Of a DNA stretch of 64,000 nucleotides, positions 1 to 10,184 are shown one piece after another. The stretch's first letter is position 1. The number at the start of each line of letters is the position of its first letter. A program made the position numbers and the translations under genes. This DNA comes from Novosphingobium rosa NBRC 15208. GTDB taxonomy: Bacteria > Pseudomonadota > Alphaproteobacteria > Sphingomonadales > Sphingomonadaceae. The notes under the pieces are model-generated. The model made no database searches. It was not told the origin of the DNA and saw nothing but the letters and a program-made list of their open reading frames with translations. The stretch lies in NCBI RefSeq assembly GCF_001598555.1, contig NZ_BCZE01000023.1, forward strand, positions 1 to 64,000, in the 5' to 3' direction.

Positions 1-34
1 CGCATGGGCTATGCCAAACGGCTTAGCCCATGCG
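1..34. other. Inverted repeat at window edge
   Basis: An 11-bp perfect inverted repeat (CGCATGGGCTA at 1-11 and its complement at 24-34) surrounds a 12-nt loop. It lies past the lexA stop and a second hairpin. It may be a terminator for lexA or for a gene outside the window; no T-run is visible. Confidence 0.4.
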
Positions 35-65
35 GCGCGACACAATCAAAGCGTGAAGCGGAGCG

Positions 66-84
66 GGGCAAAGCGGCTTTGCCC
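66..84 (-). terminator. Hairpin downstream of lexA
   Basis: GGGCAAAG-CGG-CTTTGCCC forms an 8-bp perfect stem 11 bases past the lexA stop codon. It is placed as a terminator should be, but no T-run follows on the minus strand, so it could equally be a stabilising 3' hairpin. Confidence 0.4.
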
Positions 85-95
85 GGCTCAAAACC

Positions 96-818
96 TCAGT
101 GATAGCGGCGCAGCAGCCCTGCCAGCTTGCCCTGAACCTGCACTTCGGCGGGGGGGTAATATTGCGGCTGATAGGTGGCGTTGGCCGGGTCGAGGCGGAT
201 CATGCCGCCCTCACGGCGCAGATATTTCAGCGTCGCTTCCTCGCCGCGCACCAGCGCCACCACGATCTCGCCATCGCGGGCGCTTTCGGTGCGGCGGATC
301 AGCGCCAGATCGCCGTCGAGAATCCCGGCTTCGACCATCGAGTCGCCCGAGACTTCCAGCGCGTAATGGTCGCCCGAGCCCAGCAGGGCGGCGGGCACCG
401 GCAGGGTGGACTGGCCTTCCAGCGCCTCGATCGGCACGCCCGCCGCAATGCGGCCATGCAGCGGGATCTCGATCACATCGTTGGCGGCGCGGGGCGCGGC
501 AACCGGAGCGCCAGTCAAACCTGTGGAGGTCAAAGCGGCGGGGCGGGCGGGCGCTGCAACCGGCGTGCGCGGGGCTGGCGCTGTCCGCGTGCTGCTGACC
601 ACGTCCTCGGGCTGGCGCAGCACTTCAAGGGCGCGGGCGCGGTTGGGCAGGCGGCGGATAAAGCCGCGTTCCTCCAGCGCGGAAATCAGCCTGTGCACCC
701 CCGATTTCGACTTGAGGTCGAGCGCTTCCTTCATTTCCTCGAATGAGGGGGAGACGCCATCCTCCTCCAGTCGGACCTGGATGAAGCGGAGCAATTCGTG
801 CTGCTTGCGGGTGAGCAT
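96..818 (-). CDS. lexA: LexA repressor (SOS regulon)
   Basis: This 240-residue protein is the SOS transcriptional repressor and self-cleaving serine peptidase. The N-terminal winged helix-turn-helix starts [10 protein letters not shown]. After a proline/alanine-rich linker (about 73-112) comes the S24 domain, with the cleavage bond Ala126-Gly127 in GRIAAG, catalytic Ser160 in SGDSM and Lys198. The reading frame extends further upstream, but the start at 818 matches the family N-terminus and has a GGAAGGA ribosome site. An SOS box lies 30 bp upstream, so LexA should repress itself. It follows moeA on the same strand but has its own promoter region in the 68-bp gap. Confidence 0.97.
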   Translation of the reverse strand: MLTRKQHELLRFIQVRLEEDGVSPSFEEMKEALDLKSKSGVHRLISALEERGFIRRLPNRARALEVLRQPEDVVSSTRTAPAPRTPVAAPARPAALTSTGLTGAPVAAPRAANDVIEIPLHGRIAAGVPIEALEGQSTLPVPAALLGSGDHYALEVSGDSMVEAGILDGDLALIRRTESARDGEIVVALVRGEEATLKYLRREGGMIRLDPANATYQPQYYPPAEVQVQGKLAGLLRRYH

Positions 819-847
819 GCGGATGTCCTTCCTGCCGTTCCGTTCCC

Positions 848-862
848 GAACGAACAAAGAAC
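848..862 (-). promoter_or_regulatory. SOS box of lexA
   Basis: The plus strand reads GAAC at 848-851 and GAAC at 859-862 with exactly 7 bases between. On the minus strand this is GTTC-N7-GTTC, the direct-repeat LexA operator of Alphaproteobacteria. It is 30 bp upstream of the lexA start and fits autoregulation. Confidence 0.88.
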
Positions 863-886
863 ATTTATGCAACAATGTTGGAGCCG

Positions 887-2086
887 TCAAGCGAGGGAAT
901 GCGTGTCCAGCAGATAAATTCCCACCATTGCGCCCATTTCGGCGGCATCGGCATCGATGGGGCGATCGATCAGGCAATTGCTCGCCGCCATCGCCGCCAG
1001 AGCGCTGCTGTCACGCATGGGGTTGGGGGTGACGGTTTCGCCATTCCAACTCCCGCGCAGAAATTCCTGACGCTTGCCGCCCGCGGCCACGGGGGCGGTC
1101 AGCCGGGCGCTGGCCTTGCGGGGCAGCACAGTGCTGGCGCCCATCATGGCGCGCAACATCGGCAGCAGGAAAAAATATCCGCACACCAGCCCGGAGACCG
1201 GATTGCCCGGCAGGCCCAGCACATGGAGCGCGCCGCGCCGCGCATGCATCAGCGGCTTGCCGGGCCGCATCGCCACGCGCCAGAAGGCCAGATCCGCTCC
1301 CCATGCTTCCAGCGCCGGGCGGATCAGGTCGTGATCCCCCACCGAGGCGCCGCCCGAGGTGACGATCAGATCGGCGTCCCCGGAGGCCTCCAGAGCGGCG
1401 ACCAGCGCGGGCAAATCGTCCTGCACGGGGCCGATGCGCGTCACTTCGGCGCCCAAGGCGCTCACCATTGCCGCCAGCATCGCGCCATTGCTGGCGGGGA
1501 TTTGATGCGGCAGGGGTGTGACGCCGGGCGAGATCAGTTCGTCGCCGCTGTCGATGATGGTGACGCGGGGAAGGCGGCGCAGGCTCACGCTGCCATGGCC
1601 GCCCGAGATGGCCAGGGCGATCTGCGCCGGGCCGAGCCGCGTTCCGGCGGGCAGCAACGGCATGCCTTGCGTGAAATCCAGTCCTGCTCGGCGGATATGG
1701 CGGCCCGGCGGGTTGGGAGCCTCGCCGGTCAGAGTGAGATGATCGCCATCGCGCGTGACATCTTCCTGAAGCACCATGGCGTCGGCGCCTTGGGGCATCA
1801 GCGCGCCGGTGGCGATGCGGATCGCCTCGCCGGGCTGGACGGGGTGAGGCCATGGGTGGCCTGCGGCGCTTTCGCCAACCACGCGCCATGGGCCGGGCAG
1901 GTCTTGGGCGCGCATGGCATAGCCGTCCATCGCCGAGAGATCGGCGGCGGGCTGGGTGCGGCGGGCTTCCAAAGGCTCCGCCAGCCAGCGCCCGGCGGCC
2001 TGTTCGATGGGGAGGGTTTCGACCGGCAGCGGCGTGACGGTGGAGAGCAGCCTTTGCTGCGCCTCGGCCAGAGGAAGCGGGGGCAT
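887..2086 (-). CDS. moeA: Molybdopterin molybdotransferase MoeA
   Basis: MoeA inserts molybdate into adenylylated molybdopterin to make molybdenum cofactor in the cytosol. The 399-residue protein has the N-terminal segment with the SAMDGYAM motif, the central MoCF-binding fold ([10 protein letters not shown], typical of MoeA/MogA) and a C-terminal barrel. The start at 2086 is chosen because its ATG overlaps the moaC stop as ATGA; an in-frame start at 2113 would overlap moaC by 28 bases. Transcription continues from trp and moaC, so the gene is probably co-expressed with them. Confidence 0.95.
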   Translation of the reverse strand: MPPLPLAEAQQRLLSTVTPLPVETLPIEQAAGRWLAEPLEARRTQPAADLSAMDGYAMRAQDLPGPWRVVGESAAGHPWPHPVQPGEAIRIATGALMPQGADAMVLQEDVTRDGDHLTLTGEAPNPPGRHIRRAGLDFTQGMPLLPAGTRLGPAQIALAISGGHGSVSLRRLPRVTIIDSGDELISPGVTPLPHQIPASNGAMLAAMVSALGAEVTRIGPVQDDLPALVAALEASGDADLIVTSGGASVGDHDLIRPALEAWGADLAFWRVAMRPGKPLMHARRGALHVLGLPGNPVSGLVCGYFFLLPMLRAMMGASTVLPRKASARLTAPVAAGGKRQEFLRGSWNGETVTPNPMRDSSALAAMAASNCLIDRPIDADAAEMGAMVGIYLLDTHSLA

Positions 2087-2568
2087 CAGGCTTGCCTGCC
2101 GGGCGCGTACCAACTGCCCGATTTGCCGCCATGCTTCTCGATCAGGCGGATGCCGGTGATCTCCATCGCTTTGTCGACCGCCTTGGCCATATCGTAGACC
2201 GTCAGCAGTGCGACCGAGACGGCGGTCAGCGCCTCCATTTCCACGCCGGTCCTGCCGGTGAGGCTGGCGCTGGCGGTGCAGCGCAAGCCTTGGCCTTCAA
2301 AAGTGAAATCCACGCTGACGGCGTCGAGCGCCAGCGGATGACACAGCGGGATCAGATCGCCGGCCTTCTTGGCGGCCATGATCCCCGCGATCCGGGCGGC
2401 GGCCAGCACATCGCCTTTGGGGATCGCGCCGTCGCGGATCGCTTCCAGTGCCTCGGCCCCCATCAGGATGCGGCCTTCCGCGATGGCGAGGCGTTTGGTG
2501 TCCGCCTTGCCGCCCACATCGACCATGCGGGCATGGCCCTGAGCATCGAGGTGGGTGAGATCGGCCAT
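2086..2568 (-). CDS. moaC: Cyclic pyranopterin monophosphate synthase MoaC
   Basis: MoaC converts the MoaA product, 3',8-cyclo-GTP, into cyclic pyranopterin monophosphate, an early molybdenum cofactor step. The 160-residue length is standard, and the N-terminus ([21 protein letters not shown]), the LIPLCHPL motif and the [13 protein letters not shown] segment are characteristic. It starts 2 bases past the trpC stop and overlaps moeA by ATGA, so trpC, moaC and moeA look translationally coupled. Coupling of trp and molybdopterin genes is common in sphingomonads. Confidence 0.97.
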   Translation of the reverse strand: MADLTHLDAQGHARMVDVGGKADTKRLAIAEGRILMGAEALEAIRDGAIPKGDVLAAARIAGIMAAKKAGDLIPLCHPLALDAVSVDFTFEGQGLRCTASASLTGRTGVEMEALTAVSVALLTVYDMAKAVDKAMEITGIRLIEKHGGKSGSWYAPGRQA

Positions 2569-2570
2569 GG

Positions 2571-3392
2571 TCAGGCGCCGGTCAGCAGCTGGCGGGTGGC
2601 GGCCTCGACATCGGCCTGGCGCATCAGGCTTTCGCCGACCAGGAAGGTGCGGGCGTTGCTCTTGGTCAGACGCACCAGATCTTCATGGCTGTTGATGCCG
2701 CTTTCGGCCACCAGCAGCGTGCCTTCGGGCGCCAGCGGGGCGAGGCGTTCGGTGGTGGCGATGTCGGTCTTGAAGCGCTTGAGGTCGCGGTTGTTCACGC
2801 CGATGAGGCGCGAGGTGAGGCGCGCGGCGCGCTCCATCTCGGCCTCATTGTGGACCTCCACCAGCACATCCATGCCGCGTTCCAGCGCGGCGGCCTCGAT
2901 CTCGGCCATCTGGGCGTCTTCCAGCGCGGCGACGATGATCAGGATGGCATCGGCGCCGATCGAGCGCGCCTCGGCCACCTGCCATGGGTCGATCATGAAG
3001 TCCTTGCGGATGACGGGCAGGGTGCAGGCGGCGCGGGCGGCGATGAGGAAATCCTCATGGCCCTGAAAATAGGGCGCGTCGGTCAGGATCGAGAGGCAGG
3101 CCGCGCCCCCGGCCTGATAGGCGCGGGCGTGGGCTGGCGGATCGAAATCGGCGCGGATCAGGCCCTTGGAGGGGCTGGCCTTCTTGATCTCGGCGATCAG
3201 GGCGAAACCATCGGCGGCCTTGGCGCGCAGGGCGGCCTCGAAGCCGCGCGGGGCGGTCTGCTGGGCGGCGCGGGCGTCGAGGTCCGACAGGCTGGCCAGC
3301 GGTTTGCGCTGCGCAACTTCTTCAGCCTTGGTGGCGCAGATTTCGGTCAGCTTGTCGGTCATCGTCGTATCCATCTTCGTTGTATCGCTCAT
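2571..3392 (-). CDS. trpC: Indole-3-glycerol phosphate synthase
   Basis: TrpC makes indole-3-glycerol phosphate from CdRP in tryptophan synthesis. The (beta/alpha)8 barrel shows [12 protein letters not shown] (catalytic Lys), the [10 protein letters not shown] strand with the second Lys, [16 protein letters not shown] and the phosphate-binding VAESGI and FLVGESLM motifs. The start at 3392 overlaps the trpD stop as ATGA; later in-frame ATGs at 3374 and 3362 ([10 protein letters not shown]) are alternatives, and the last resembles many homologues. The protein would be 273 residues from 3392 or 263 from 3362. Confidence 0.95.
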   Translation of the reverse strand: MSDTTKMDTTMTDKLTEICATKAEEVAQRKPLASLSDLDARAAQQTAPRGFEAALRAKAADGFALIAEIKKASPSKGLIRADFDPPAHARAYQAGGAACLSILTDAPYFQGHEDFLIAARAACTLPVIRKDFMIDPWQVAEARSIGADAILIIVAALEDAQMAEIEAAALERGMDVLVEVHNEAEMERAARLTSRLIGVNNRDLKRFKTDIATTERLAPLAPEGTLLVAESGINSHEDLVRLTKSNARTFLVGESLMRQADVEAATRQLLTGA

Positions 3393-4399
3393 CGGACCGC
3401 ATCGATCCAGCAGTCGAGCAGCGCCTTGGCCAGACCCTTGTCGATCACCTCGGCGGCTTCCTCGACGCCTTCGCGCCAGCTGTCTACCTCGCCCGCCACG
3501 CGCAGCGCGGCAGAGGCGTTGAACAGCACGGCATCGCGATAGGGGCCTTCCTCGCCCAGCAACAGGCGCCGCAGGGCATCGGCATTGTAGGCCGCATCGC
3601 CGCCGCGCAGGGCGGTGACCGGATGCACCGGCAGGCCAACATCCTCTGCGGACACGCGATGCATGGCGATGGTGCGACCCTGCACTTCGGCGCATTCATT
3701 GCCGCCCGCCAGCGAGAGTTCGTCCAGACCCTCGTCGCCCGAGACGATAAAGCTGCGCTGCGTGCCCAAAGCCTCAAATGCCTCGGCGTAGATCGGCACA
3801 TAGGCGGGGCGGGCGATGCCGACCAGCTGGCGCTGCACATTGGCCGGATTGGCCAGCGGGCCCATCAGATTGAAGATGGTGCGCTTGCCCAAAGCCTTGC
3901 GGATCGGCGCGATGGGGCCAAGTTTTGGGTGATGCGTCTGCGCGAAGAGGAAGGCGATGCCGATATCCTCGAGCGTTTCGGCGGCGCGCTCCCCGGCGTT
4001 GGCGAGGTTGAGGCCCAACGCCTCCAGCGTATCGGCGGCGCCCGCCTTGGAGCTGGCGGCGCGGTTGCCATGCTTGGCCACCGGCACGCCGCAGGCCGCG
4101 ACCACCAGCGACACGGCGGTGGAGACGTTGAGCGTATGATGCCCGTCTCCGCCCGTGCCGCAGACGTCGATGGCGCCTTCGGGGCTTTCCACCGGGATCA
4201 TGCGGGCGCGCATGGCCAGCGCGGCCCCGGCGATCTCGCTGGCGGTTTCGCCCCGGTCGGACAGGTCCGAGAGGAAGGCGGCGATGGTATTGGCATCCAC
4301 CTGCGCGTCGAGGATGGCGGCGAAGATGGCTTCGGCCTCATCCTGCGCGAAGGGCGCCAACGTCACGGGGGGCAGGGTGCCCTGCGAGAGGATGCTCAT
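3389..4399 (-). CDS. trpD: Anthranilate phosphoribosyltransferase
   Basis: TrpD transfers phosphoribose from PRPP to anthranilate. The 336-residue protein has the glycine-rich PRPP loop GTGGDG at 81-86 followed by NVSTAV, and KHGNR at 109-113, all diagnostic of the family. It overlaps trpG by 4 bases (4396-4399) and trpC by 4 bases, so trpG-trpD-trpC is a tightly coupled block. Confidence 0.97.
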   Translation of the reverse strand: MSILSQGTLPPVTLAPFAQDEAEAIFAAILDAQVDANTIAAFLSDLSDRGETASEIAGAALAMRARMIPVESPEGAIDVCGTGGDGHHTLNVSTAVSLVVAACGVPVAKHGNRAASSKAGAADTLEALGLNLANAGERAAETLEDIGIAFLFAQTHHPKLGPIAPIRKALGKRTIFNLMGPLANPANVQRQLVGIARPAYVPIYAEAFEALGTQRSFIVSGDEGLDELSLAGGNECAEVQGRTIAMHRVSAEDVGLPVHPVTALRGGDAAYNADALRRLLLGEEGPYRDAVLFNASAALRVAGEVDSWREGVEEAAEVIDKGLAKALLDCWIDAVR

Positions 4400-5004
4400 G
4401 CCGCGCGGATCGGGGTGAGGGTTTCCGGCATGGTCACCGACATACCCGCGCTGCGCAGGAAGTTGGCCAGCATGGCGTGGCCGTGCTCTGTGGCGATGCT
4501 CTCGGGGTGGAACTGCACGCCATGGATCGGCAGGGTGGCGTGGCGGAAGCCCATCACATGGCCATCGTCGCTACGGGCGTTGACCTGCAGCGTTTCGGGG
4601 ATGTCCTCCACGATCAGCGAGTGATAGCGCGTGGCGATAAAGGGCGAGGGCAGGCCGGCGAAGACGCCGGTGTCGTCATGGGTGACGGGGCTGGTCTTGC
4701 CATGCATCAGCCCGCCGCGCACCACCTTGCCGCCGAAATACTGCCCGATCGCCTGATGGCCCAGGCACACGCCCAGCAGCGGCTTACCCGCGTCCGCCGC
4801 CGCCCCGACCAGATCGAGGCTGATCCCCGCCTCATTGGGGGTGCAGGGGCCGGGCGAGATCAGAAAGCCCTGAGCGCCGGAGGAAATGGCCTGCCCGGCG
4901 GAAAGCGCATCGTTGCGCACCACCTCCACCTCGGCGCCCAATTCCAGCAGGTAGTGGACGAGGTTGAAGGTAAAGCTGTCGTAATTGTCGATAACGAGGA
5001 TCAT
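4396..5004 (-). CDS. trpG: Anthranilate synthase component II (glutaminase)
   Basis: This class I glutamine amidotransferase supplies ammonia to TrpE. The 202-residue protein begins [16 protein letters not shown], has the PGPCTP oxyanion region, the nucleophile Cys80 in GVCLGHQ, and the His166/Glu168 pair in GVQFHPES. It could also serve aminodeoxychorismate synthase, as trpG/pabA do in some bacteria, but the trpE/trpD neighbours make the tryptophan role primary. It starts 10 bases after the YcxB-like gene. Confidence 0.96.
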   Translation of the reverse strand: MILVIDNYDSFTFNLVHYLLELGAEVEVVRNDALSAGQAISSGAQGFLISPGPCTPNEAGISLDLVGAAADAGKPLLGVCLGHQAIGQYFGGKVVRGGLMHGKTSPVTHDDTGVFAGLPSPFIATRYHSLIVEDIPETLQVNARSDDGHVMGFRHATLPIHGVQFHPESIATEHGHAMLANFLRSAGMSVTMPETLTPIRAA

Positions 5005-5014
5005 GACGAAAAAC

Positions 5015-5566
5015 CTAGCAATGGGGGACGCGGGCGGCGATCAGGGCCGACCTCAGCGCGTCGATGATATGGGGAGCGACTTGCGTCTTGGAAATGGCGA
5101 AATAGTTGCGCGGCATCAGAACCAGCAGCAGGATGCGGTCATTCTCAAGCCATCGCTCGAACTGGAGCCAGTCCAGATTGGTGGTGGCATGCTGGTTGGC
5201 GGTGCGCAGGCCCTGGGCGTCGAAGGTGAACTGTGTGGTCTGCGCCAGCTTGGAGGCTGTGCGGAACAGTTTTCGCACCCGGAACGGCAGCAGAGCGCAG
5301 GCCAGCGCCACGCCTATGGCGATCACCGCAAGCGTGATGCCGCTGCCCCATAGCAGGCCATGCTTCACCCATGCGGGGTGCCAGCCATATTGCAGGGCAT
5401 CGGGAACCACCTCCAACCCGCAATAGAACAGCCAGATCAGCGCAGACACCACGATCAGCCGCTTCCACAGCCAGCGATGCCGCGTCAGCAGCCAGCTCGC
5501 CGACAGCCAGTCCTTCTCATCGCTGACGATGGTGAAGGAATGGCTGCCGGCCTGCGGCTCGCTCAT
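5015..5566 (-). CDS. YcxB-like membrane protein inside the trp operon
   Basis: This 183-residue protein has two predicted transmembrane segments (about 36-54 and 71-94), then a cytoplasmic region with the [12 protein letters not shown]...[11 protein letters not shown] pattern typical of YcxB-like C-terminal domains. The function of the family is unknown. Its start overlaps the trpE stop by ATGA and its stop is 10 bases before trpG, so it is translated as part of the trp operon. A role in tryptophan synthesis is not implied by any visible motif. The fold assignment is from pattern only. Confidence 0.8.
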   Translation of the reverse strand: MSEPQAGSHSFTIVSDEKDWLSASWLLTRHRWLWKRLIVVSALIWLFYCGLEVVPDALQYGWHPAWVKHGLLWGSGITLAVIAIGVALACALLPFRVRKLFRTASKLAQTTQFTFDAQGLRTANQHATTNLDWLQFERWLENDRILLLVLMPRNYFAISKTQVAPHIIDALRSALIAARVPHC

Positions 5567-7095
5567 TGCCCGAAACCGGCTTCGCTCGCCACGCGCACGG
5601 CCTCGCGCGCGGCGGCGAAGAGAGCCCCGGCCTTATGCTCGCATTCGCGCTGTTCGCTGGCCGGATCGCTGTCGGCGACGATGCCCGCACCGGCCTGCAC
5701 ATGCATCACGCCATCCTTCACCACGGCGGTGCGCAGCACGATGCAGCTGTCCAGATTGCCGTCGGGCCCGAAATAGCCGACGCCGCCCGCATAGGCCCCG
5801 CGCGTCTCGCTCTCCAGCTCGGCGATGATCTGGCAGGCGCGCACCTTGGGAGCGCCACTGACCGTGCCCGCCGGGAACCCCGCGAAGACCGCATCGATGG
5901 CATCGTGCTTCGCCGTATCCAGCTCGCCCACCACATTGGAGACGATGTGCATCACATGGCTGTAACGCTCGATGGTGTAGCTTTCGGTGACCTTCACCGA
6001 GCCACGCGAGGCCACCCGGCCCACATCGTTGCGGCCCAGATCGAGCAGCATCAGATGCTCGGCGCGCTCCTTGGGATCGGCCAGCAGGCTGATCTCATTG
6101 GCCTTGTCTTCCTCGGCGGTCTTGCCGCGCGGGCGGGTGCCCGCGATGGGGCGGATCGTCACTTCCCCGGCGCGCACGCGCACCAGAATTTCCGGGCTGG
6201 AGCCCACCACGGCAAAGCCGGGCAGATCGAGGAAATAGAGGAAAGGCGAGGGGTTCACCCGCCGCAGCGAGCGATAGAGCGCGAAAGGCGGCAGGGTGAA
6301 GGGCGCGGTGAAGCGCTGCGCCAGCACCACCTGAAAGATATCGCCCGCCGAGATGTAATCCTTCGCCGCCTTGACCATCTCGCCATAGCGGCCCGGCTGC
6401 ATCACCGGAGTCAACTGCGGCTCGGGCATCTCGGTGGTGAGATGGGCGGTGTCGGGAGTCGGCCCGGCCAGACGGCGCAGGGCATCGTCGATCCGGTCAT
6501 GCGCGGCATCCAGCGCGCGTTCGGGCGGGGTGGATGAGGGCCAGATCGGCGCGATCACGAAAAGCTCGTCGCTCAGCCGGTCGAAGACCAGAATGAGGCG
6601 CGGGCGCACGAAGAGCATATCGGGCAGATCGAGCTCGCTCTGCGCCGGGCGGGGCAGGTTTTCCACGAGGCCAAAGGTCTCGTAACCGAAATAGCCGACC
6701 AGACAGGCCAGCGCCGGAGGCAATTCGGACGGCACATCGATATGGCAGGCCGCCACCAGCGCGCGCAGCTCGGTCAGCGGATCGGCACCCAGCGGCTCGA
6801 AAGCGGCGCGGTCATGCTGCCAGATGCGGTTGATCTGCGCCTTCTTGCCGACAGCGCGAAACACCAGATCGGGATCGAGGCCCAGCAGGCTGTAGCGCCC
6901 GCGCACCTCGCCGCCCTGCACCGATTCGAGCAGGAAATCGCCGCGACCGCTCTGGATCAGCTTGGCGCCCGCGCCCACCGGCGTTTCGGTATCGGCAATG
7001 ATGCGACGCCAGACCAGCGCCGGCTTGCCTTCGCGCAGGGCGGCAAGGGCTGCCTCCTGGTTGTCGGGGCGGGCGGTGGTGCTGATCTGGGTCAT
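5563..7095 (-). CDS. trpE: Anthranilate synthase component I
   Basis: TrpE condenses chorismate with ammonia to give anthranilate, the first tryptophan step. The 510-residue protein has an N-terminal feedback domain and a C-terminal chorismate-binding domain, with GDIFQVVLAQRF, SPFLYFLDL, RPIAGTRPRGKT and LLDLGRNDVGRV, and the late AYAGGVGYFGPDG segment. It follows ppiD after 38 bases, and that gap holds no leader peptide or attenuator hairpin. Transcription may therefore come partly from upstream of ppiD. Confidence 0.97.
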   Translation of the reverse strand: MTQISTTARPDNQEAALAALREGKPALVWRRIIADTETPVGAGAKLIQSGRGDFLLESVQGGEVRGRYSLLGLDPDLVFRAVGKKAQINRIWQHDRAAFEPLGADPLTELRALVAACHIDVPSELPPALACLVGYFGYETFGLVENLPRPAQSELDLPDMLFVRPRLILVFDRLSDELFVIAPIWPSSTPPERALDAAHDRIDDALRRLAGPTPDTAHLTTEMPEPQLTPVMQPGRYGEMVKAAKDYISAGDIFQVVLAQRFTAPFTLPPFALYRSLRRVNPSPFLYFLDLPGFAVVGSSPEILVRVRAGEVTIRPIAGTRPRGKTAEEDKANEISLLADPKERAEHLMLLDLGRNDVGRVASRGSVKVTESYTIERYSHVMHIVSNVVGELDTAKHDAIDAVFAGFPAGTVSGAPKVRACQIIAELESETRGAYAGGVGYFGPDGNLDSCIVLRTAVVKDGVMHVQAGAGIVADSDPASEQRECEHKAGALFAAAREAVRVASEAGFGQ

Positions 7096-7133
7096 GGTTC
7101 CGTTTTCTTGGGTTGGTGGAGGGAAAAGCGGGC

Positions 7134-9065
7134 TCAGTTGCCCGCCAGTTGCTTGGCGATGCCGTTGATCGCGGCCTCGTTACGGGTGGCGCCCACATCG
7201 GCGCGGATCGCGCGGCGCAGGGAATCGCCATATTCGCGGCCCATCAGGCTGGCCAGTTCGCGCTTGGCGTCGCTCACCAGCTGGTCGTCGGGCTTCACCG
7301 GGGTGGTGGTGATGTCCTTCAGCTGCACCACCAGCCAGCCACGGCCGCCCGGCAGTGGCAACAGCTTGGTGCTGCCCTTGGCCATCGAGAAGAACAGGCC
7401 CATGGCGGGCGGCAGCTGGCCCTGCTGGGCCTGCAGCTGCTCACGGCCCAGCGAGAGCGCCTGCACCGGAGGCAGCTTGACGCCCAGCCCGGCGACCGTC
7501 GCGCCCAGCTCGCCACCATGCTTCACCTTGTCCAGCACGCGCAGCGCGGCATTCTTGGCGGCCTGAGCGCCCTTTTCCATCTGGATCGCGGCGATCACGG
7601 CAGGCTTCACGCGGTCGAGCGGCAGCGGGGCGGCCTGCACGATGCTGTCCACATCGAACATCAGGAATTTCTTGCCCGGCTCGATCTCGGCCAGCTGGGG
7701 CGCATGGTCACGCTCCATGGCGAAGGCGGCGGCGACAGCCTTGGTCAGCTCGGGCGGGGCCTTCTGCTGGGGGTTGCCGAAGACCGTGCCATCGGCGTTG
7801 AGCGCCGGGGTGGCGGTGAGCGTCACGCCCAGCTCCTTGGCGGCATCGCTGAGCGCGCCGCCCTTGGAGAAGCTGTCATCGATCTTCGAGGTCACGCTGG
7901 CCAGCGCGGCCTTGCGCTTGTCGGCCAGCAGGGCCGCGGCGATCTCGCCCTTGGCCTGATCCAGCGTGCGTGCGGGCTTCACGATGATCTCGTCCACGCG
8001 CACCACGGCATAGCCCAGCAGGCCCTTCACCGGGGCGGGCAGCACGCCCTTGGGCGCGGCAAAAGCGGCGTTGGCGATGTCCTGCGAGGTCTGCGTGGCC
8101 AGCGCGGGCTTGGCCACCGGGCCGACATTGGCCACCGAGAGGCCGCGCGCCTTGGCGGCGGCGTCCAGCGTGGTGCCCTTGGCGGTTTCGGCGATCAGCG
8201 CCTTGGCGGCGGCCTCGGTCGGCAGGATCAGCTGGCTGATCTTGCGCGTTTCGCTGGCTTCATACTGTGCCTTGTCGGTGTTGTAGCGCTGGGCGATTTC
8301 GGCATCGCTCGGCGCGGCCACGTTCTTGGCCACGCTGTCATCGAAGGTGGCATAGCGAATCACGCGGTGTTCGGGCTGGTTGAAGAACAGCTTGTGGTCA
8401 TTGTACCAGCCGGCCACCTCGGCATCGCTGGGCGGGGTGGTGGGCGCAAAGGCCTGCGAGGGCAGCGCCGCGACCGAGCCGTTGCGATGATCCTTCAGCA
8501 GCGTGGCATAGCGCAGCGCGGCTTCCACCGGCGTCACCGTGCCCAGCTGGGCGGGCGAGAGCAGCTCGCGGGCGACCAGACCCTGCGCGATATCCTCACG
8601 CACATCCTTGTCGGTCAGATTGCGCTGCTGGAGCATCTGGCGGTAGCTGGCATCGGCGAACTTGCCGTCCGGCCCCTGCAGCGAGGGGATCTTGGCCAGC
8701 TCGCTGTCGACCAGACGCTTGCCGGCAACGATGCCGTTCTTCTCGCCGAACGCCAGCAGGGCGGTGCGGTCGACCATCTGGTCGATCACCTGGGTCAGGC
8801 CGTTCTGCGCCAGAAAATCGCGCATCGTCACCTTGGGATTGTCCTGACGGGCGATCTCCACGGCCTGCTGGGCCTGTTTCAGCACCTGCGTGCCGGTGAT
8901 CGTGGTCGAGCCGACCTTGGCGACCGTCTCGCCCGATCCGCCGCCGCTCACCAGATTGCTGGCCACGTCGCTGGCGGCGAAACCGCCCACGATCAGCACC
9001 AGAAAGGCGATGGCGATGCCCACACCCAGCGAGGATTTGAAGATGTTGCGAAAGAACTGAAGCAT
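7134..9065 (-). CDS. ppiD: PpiD-like membrane-anchored peptidylprolyl isomerase / chaperone
   Basis: This 643-residue protein has one N-terminal transmembrane anchor (about 11-32) and a long periplasmic part. A SurA-type N-terminal chaperone region (ITGTQVLKQAQQAVEIARQ...) and a parvulin-like domain near 240-350 match PpiD, a periplasmic folding factor at the Sec exit. The parvulin region is divergent (there is no clear catalytic HxGG pair), so it may act as a chaperone rather than an isomerase. It is the first gene of the minus-strand ppiD-trp-moa block. Confidence 0.88.
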   Translation of the reverse strand: MLQFFRNIFKSSLGVGIAIAFLVLIVGGFAASDVASNLVSGGGSGETVAKVGSTTITGTQVLKQAQQAVEIARQDNPKVTMRDFLAQNGLTQVIDQMVDRTALLAFGEKNGIVAGKRLVDSELAKIPSLQGPDGKFADASYRQMLQQRNLTDKDVREDIAQGLVARELLSPAQLGTVTPVEAALRYATLLKDHRNGSVAALPSQAFAPTTPPSDAEVAGWYNDHKLFFNQPEHRVIRYATFDDSVAKNVAAPSDAEIAQRYNTDKAQYEASETRKISQLILPTEAAAKALIAETAKGTTLDAAAKARGLSVANVGPVAKPALATQTSQDIANAAFAAPKGVLPAPVKGLLGYAVVRVDEIIVKPARTLDQAKGEIAAALLADKRKAALASVTSKIDDSFSKGGALSDAAKELGVTLTATPALNADGTVFGNPQQKAPPELTKAVAAAFAMERDHAPQLAEIEPGKKFLMFDVDSIVQAAPLPLDRVKPAVIAAIQMEKGAQAAKNAALRVLDKVKHGGELGATVAGLGVKLPPVQALSLGREQLQAQQGQLPPAMGLFFSMAKGSTKLLPLPGGRGWLVVQLKDITTTPVKPDDQLVSDAKRELASLMGREYGDSLRRAIRADVGATRNEAAINGIAKQLAGN

Positions 9066-9425
9066 CGGCCAACCTTAATCCAACCGCCCGCCCCGTGCCA
9101 GCGGCGCGCGCCCGGCACAGGACGACGCGCCCCGAACCGGGCGAACATATGGCCCGGGGCTTTAGAGCGCCTTGCCCGTTCCCGCAATGGTCTGCCCGCA
9201 ATGGTCCATTTATGGACTGTGCGCTTGCAGCAAGGACTTGCATTGCGCGCCGTTTGCTGATTATGCATACCTATGCGGAGGCGAATTTCGATGTTATCGC
9301 TCCGGACATGCGGTAAATTTTGCGGCAAGGGCCTCACGGCGCTCCACTCTGTGTTGAGCGTTTTCGCCCGCGCCGCGACCACCGGTGTCGGCCAGACCGA
9401 CGCCCAACCGAGGGAACGACATTCG
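9066..9425. other. Divergent intergenic region ppiD / tpiA
   Basis: This 360-bp gap separates ppiD (minus) from tpiA (plus) and should hold both promoters. A TTGCAT hexamer near 9239 and TATGCA near 9263 could serve tpiA, leaving a leader of about 150 nt. A GC-rich hairpin (GTGCC...GGCAC, about 9094-9118) lies next to ppiD. An open frame continues upstream of tpiA here but lacks family similarity. No other gene is seen. Confidence 0.35.
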
Positions 9426-10184
9426 ATGGCGCTCAGGCCGTATATTGTGGGGAACTGGAAGATGAACGGCCTGCGCGGCGCTCTGGCCGAGGCAAGGGCG
9501 ATCGACCGGCTGGCCCAGCGGCACCCCGGCGTCGAGATCGCCCTCGCGCCGCCTGCCACGCTGCTTTACGCCGTGGCGCATGAGGCGCAGCATATCGGCG
9601 TGGGCGCGCAAAATGCCCATACCGGCGAGAGCGGGGCGTTCACCGGTGAGGTCTCCGCCTCCATGCTGGCCGATTCCGGCGCGCGTTTCGTGATCGTGGG
9701 CCATTCGGAGCGGCGCTGGCAGCAGGGCGAGGATGATTCGCTGGTGCGCGCCAAGGCCGAGGCGGTGCTGGCTGCCGGCATGCAGGCGGTGGTCTGCGTC
9801 GGCGAGAATGAGGACAAGCGGCTCGAAGGTCTGGCCGTGGCGACGGTGACGGCGCAATTGCGCGCCTCGCTGCCGCAGGTGCCCGGGGCCGCGGCGCATC
9901 TGGTGATCGGCTATGAGCCGGTCTGGGCCATCGGCACGGGCCGCGTGCCCACGGTGGCGGATGTGGGGGCGATGCACCGCGCCATTCGCGCCACGCTGGT
10001 CGAGGTTTATGGCGAAGCGGGGCAGGGCGTGCGCATCCTTTACGGCGGCTCGGTCACGCCCGAGAATGCCGCGCAGCTGCTCGCCGCAGAAGATGTCGGC
10101 GGGGCGCTGGTGGGCGGCGCAAGCCTGACGGCGGAGCGTTTTTCCGGCATCATTCTGGCCGCCGCCGCGCTGGTCGAGGCCTGA
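9426..10184 (+). CDS. tpiA: Triosephosphate isomerase
   Basis: TpiA interconverts dihydroxyacetone phosphate and glyceraldehyde 3-phosphate. The 252-residue barrel has Asn10 and Lys12 in GNWKMN, His93 in GHSERR, Glu164 in YEPVWAIGTG and the phosphate loop ILYGGSV. The frame is open further upstream to 9273, but the start at 9426 gives the normal N-terminus and follows a GAGGGAACGAC ribosome-site region. Confidence 0.97.
   Translation: MALRPYIVGNWKMNGLRGALAEARAIDRLAQRHPGVEIALAPPATLLYAVAHEAQHIGVGAQNAHTGESGAFTGEVSASMLADSGARFVIVGHSERRWQQGEDDSLVRAKAEAVLAAGMQAVVCVGENEDKRLEGLAVATVTAQLRASLPQVPGAAAHLVIGYEPVWAIGTGRVPTVADVGAMHRAIRATLVEVYGEAGQGVRILYGGSVTPENAAQLLAAEDVGGALVGGASLTAERFSGIILAAAALVEA

Noticed and set aside
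11-746. Plus-strand frames opposite lexA
   Set aside because: Composition artefacts (Arg/Pro/Ala-rich) with no family similarity; lexA on the other strand explains the region.
7096-7133. Search for a trp attenuator or leader peptide before trpE
   Set aside because: The gap to ppiD is only 38 bases and contains neither a leader with Trp codons nor a hairpin pair.
9273-9425. In-frame upstream extension of tpiA (51 codons)
   Set aside because: TpiA normally begins a few residues before the NWKMN motif, as it does from 9426.
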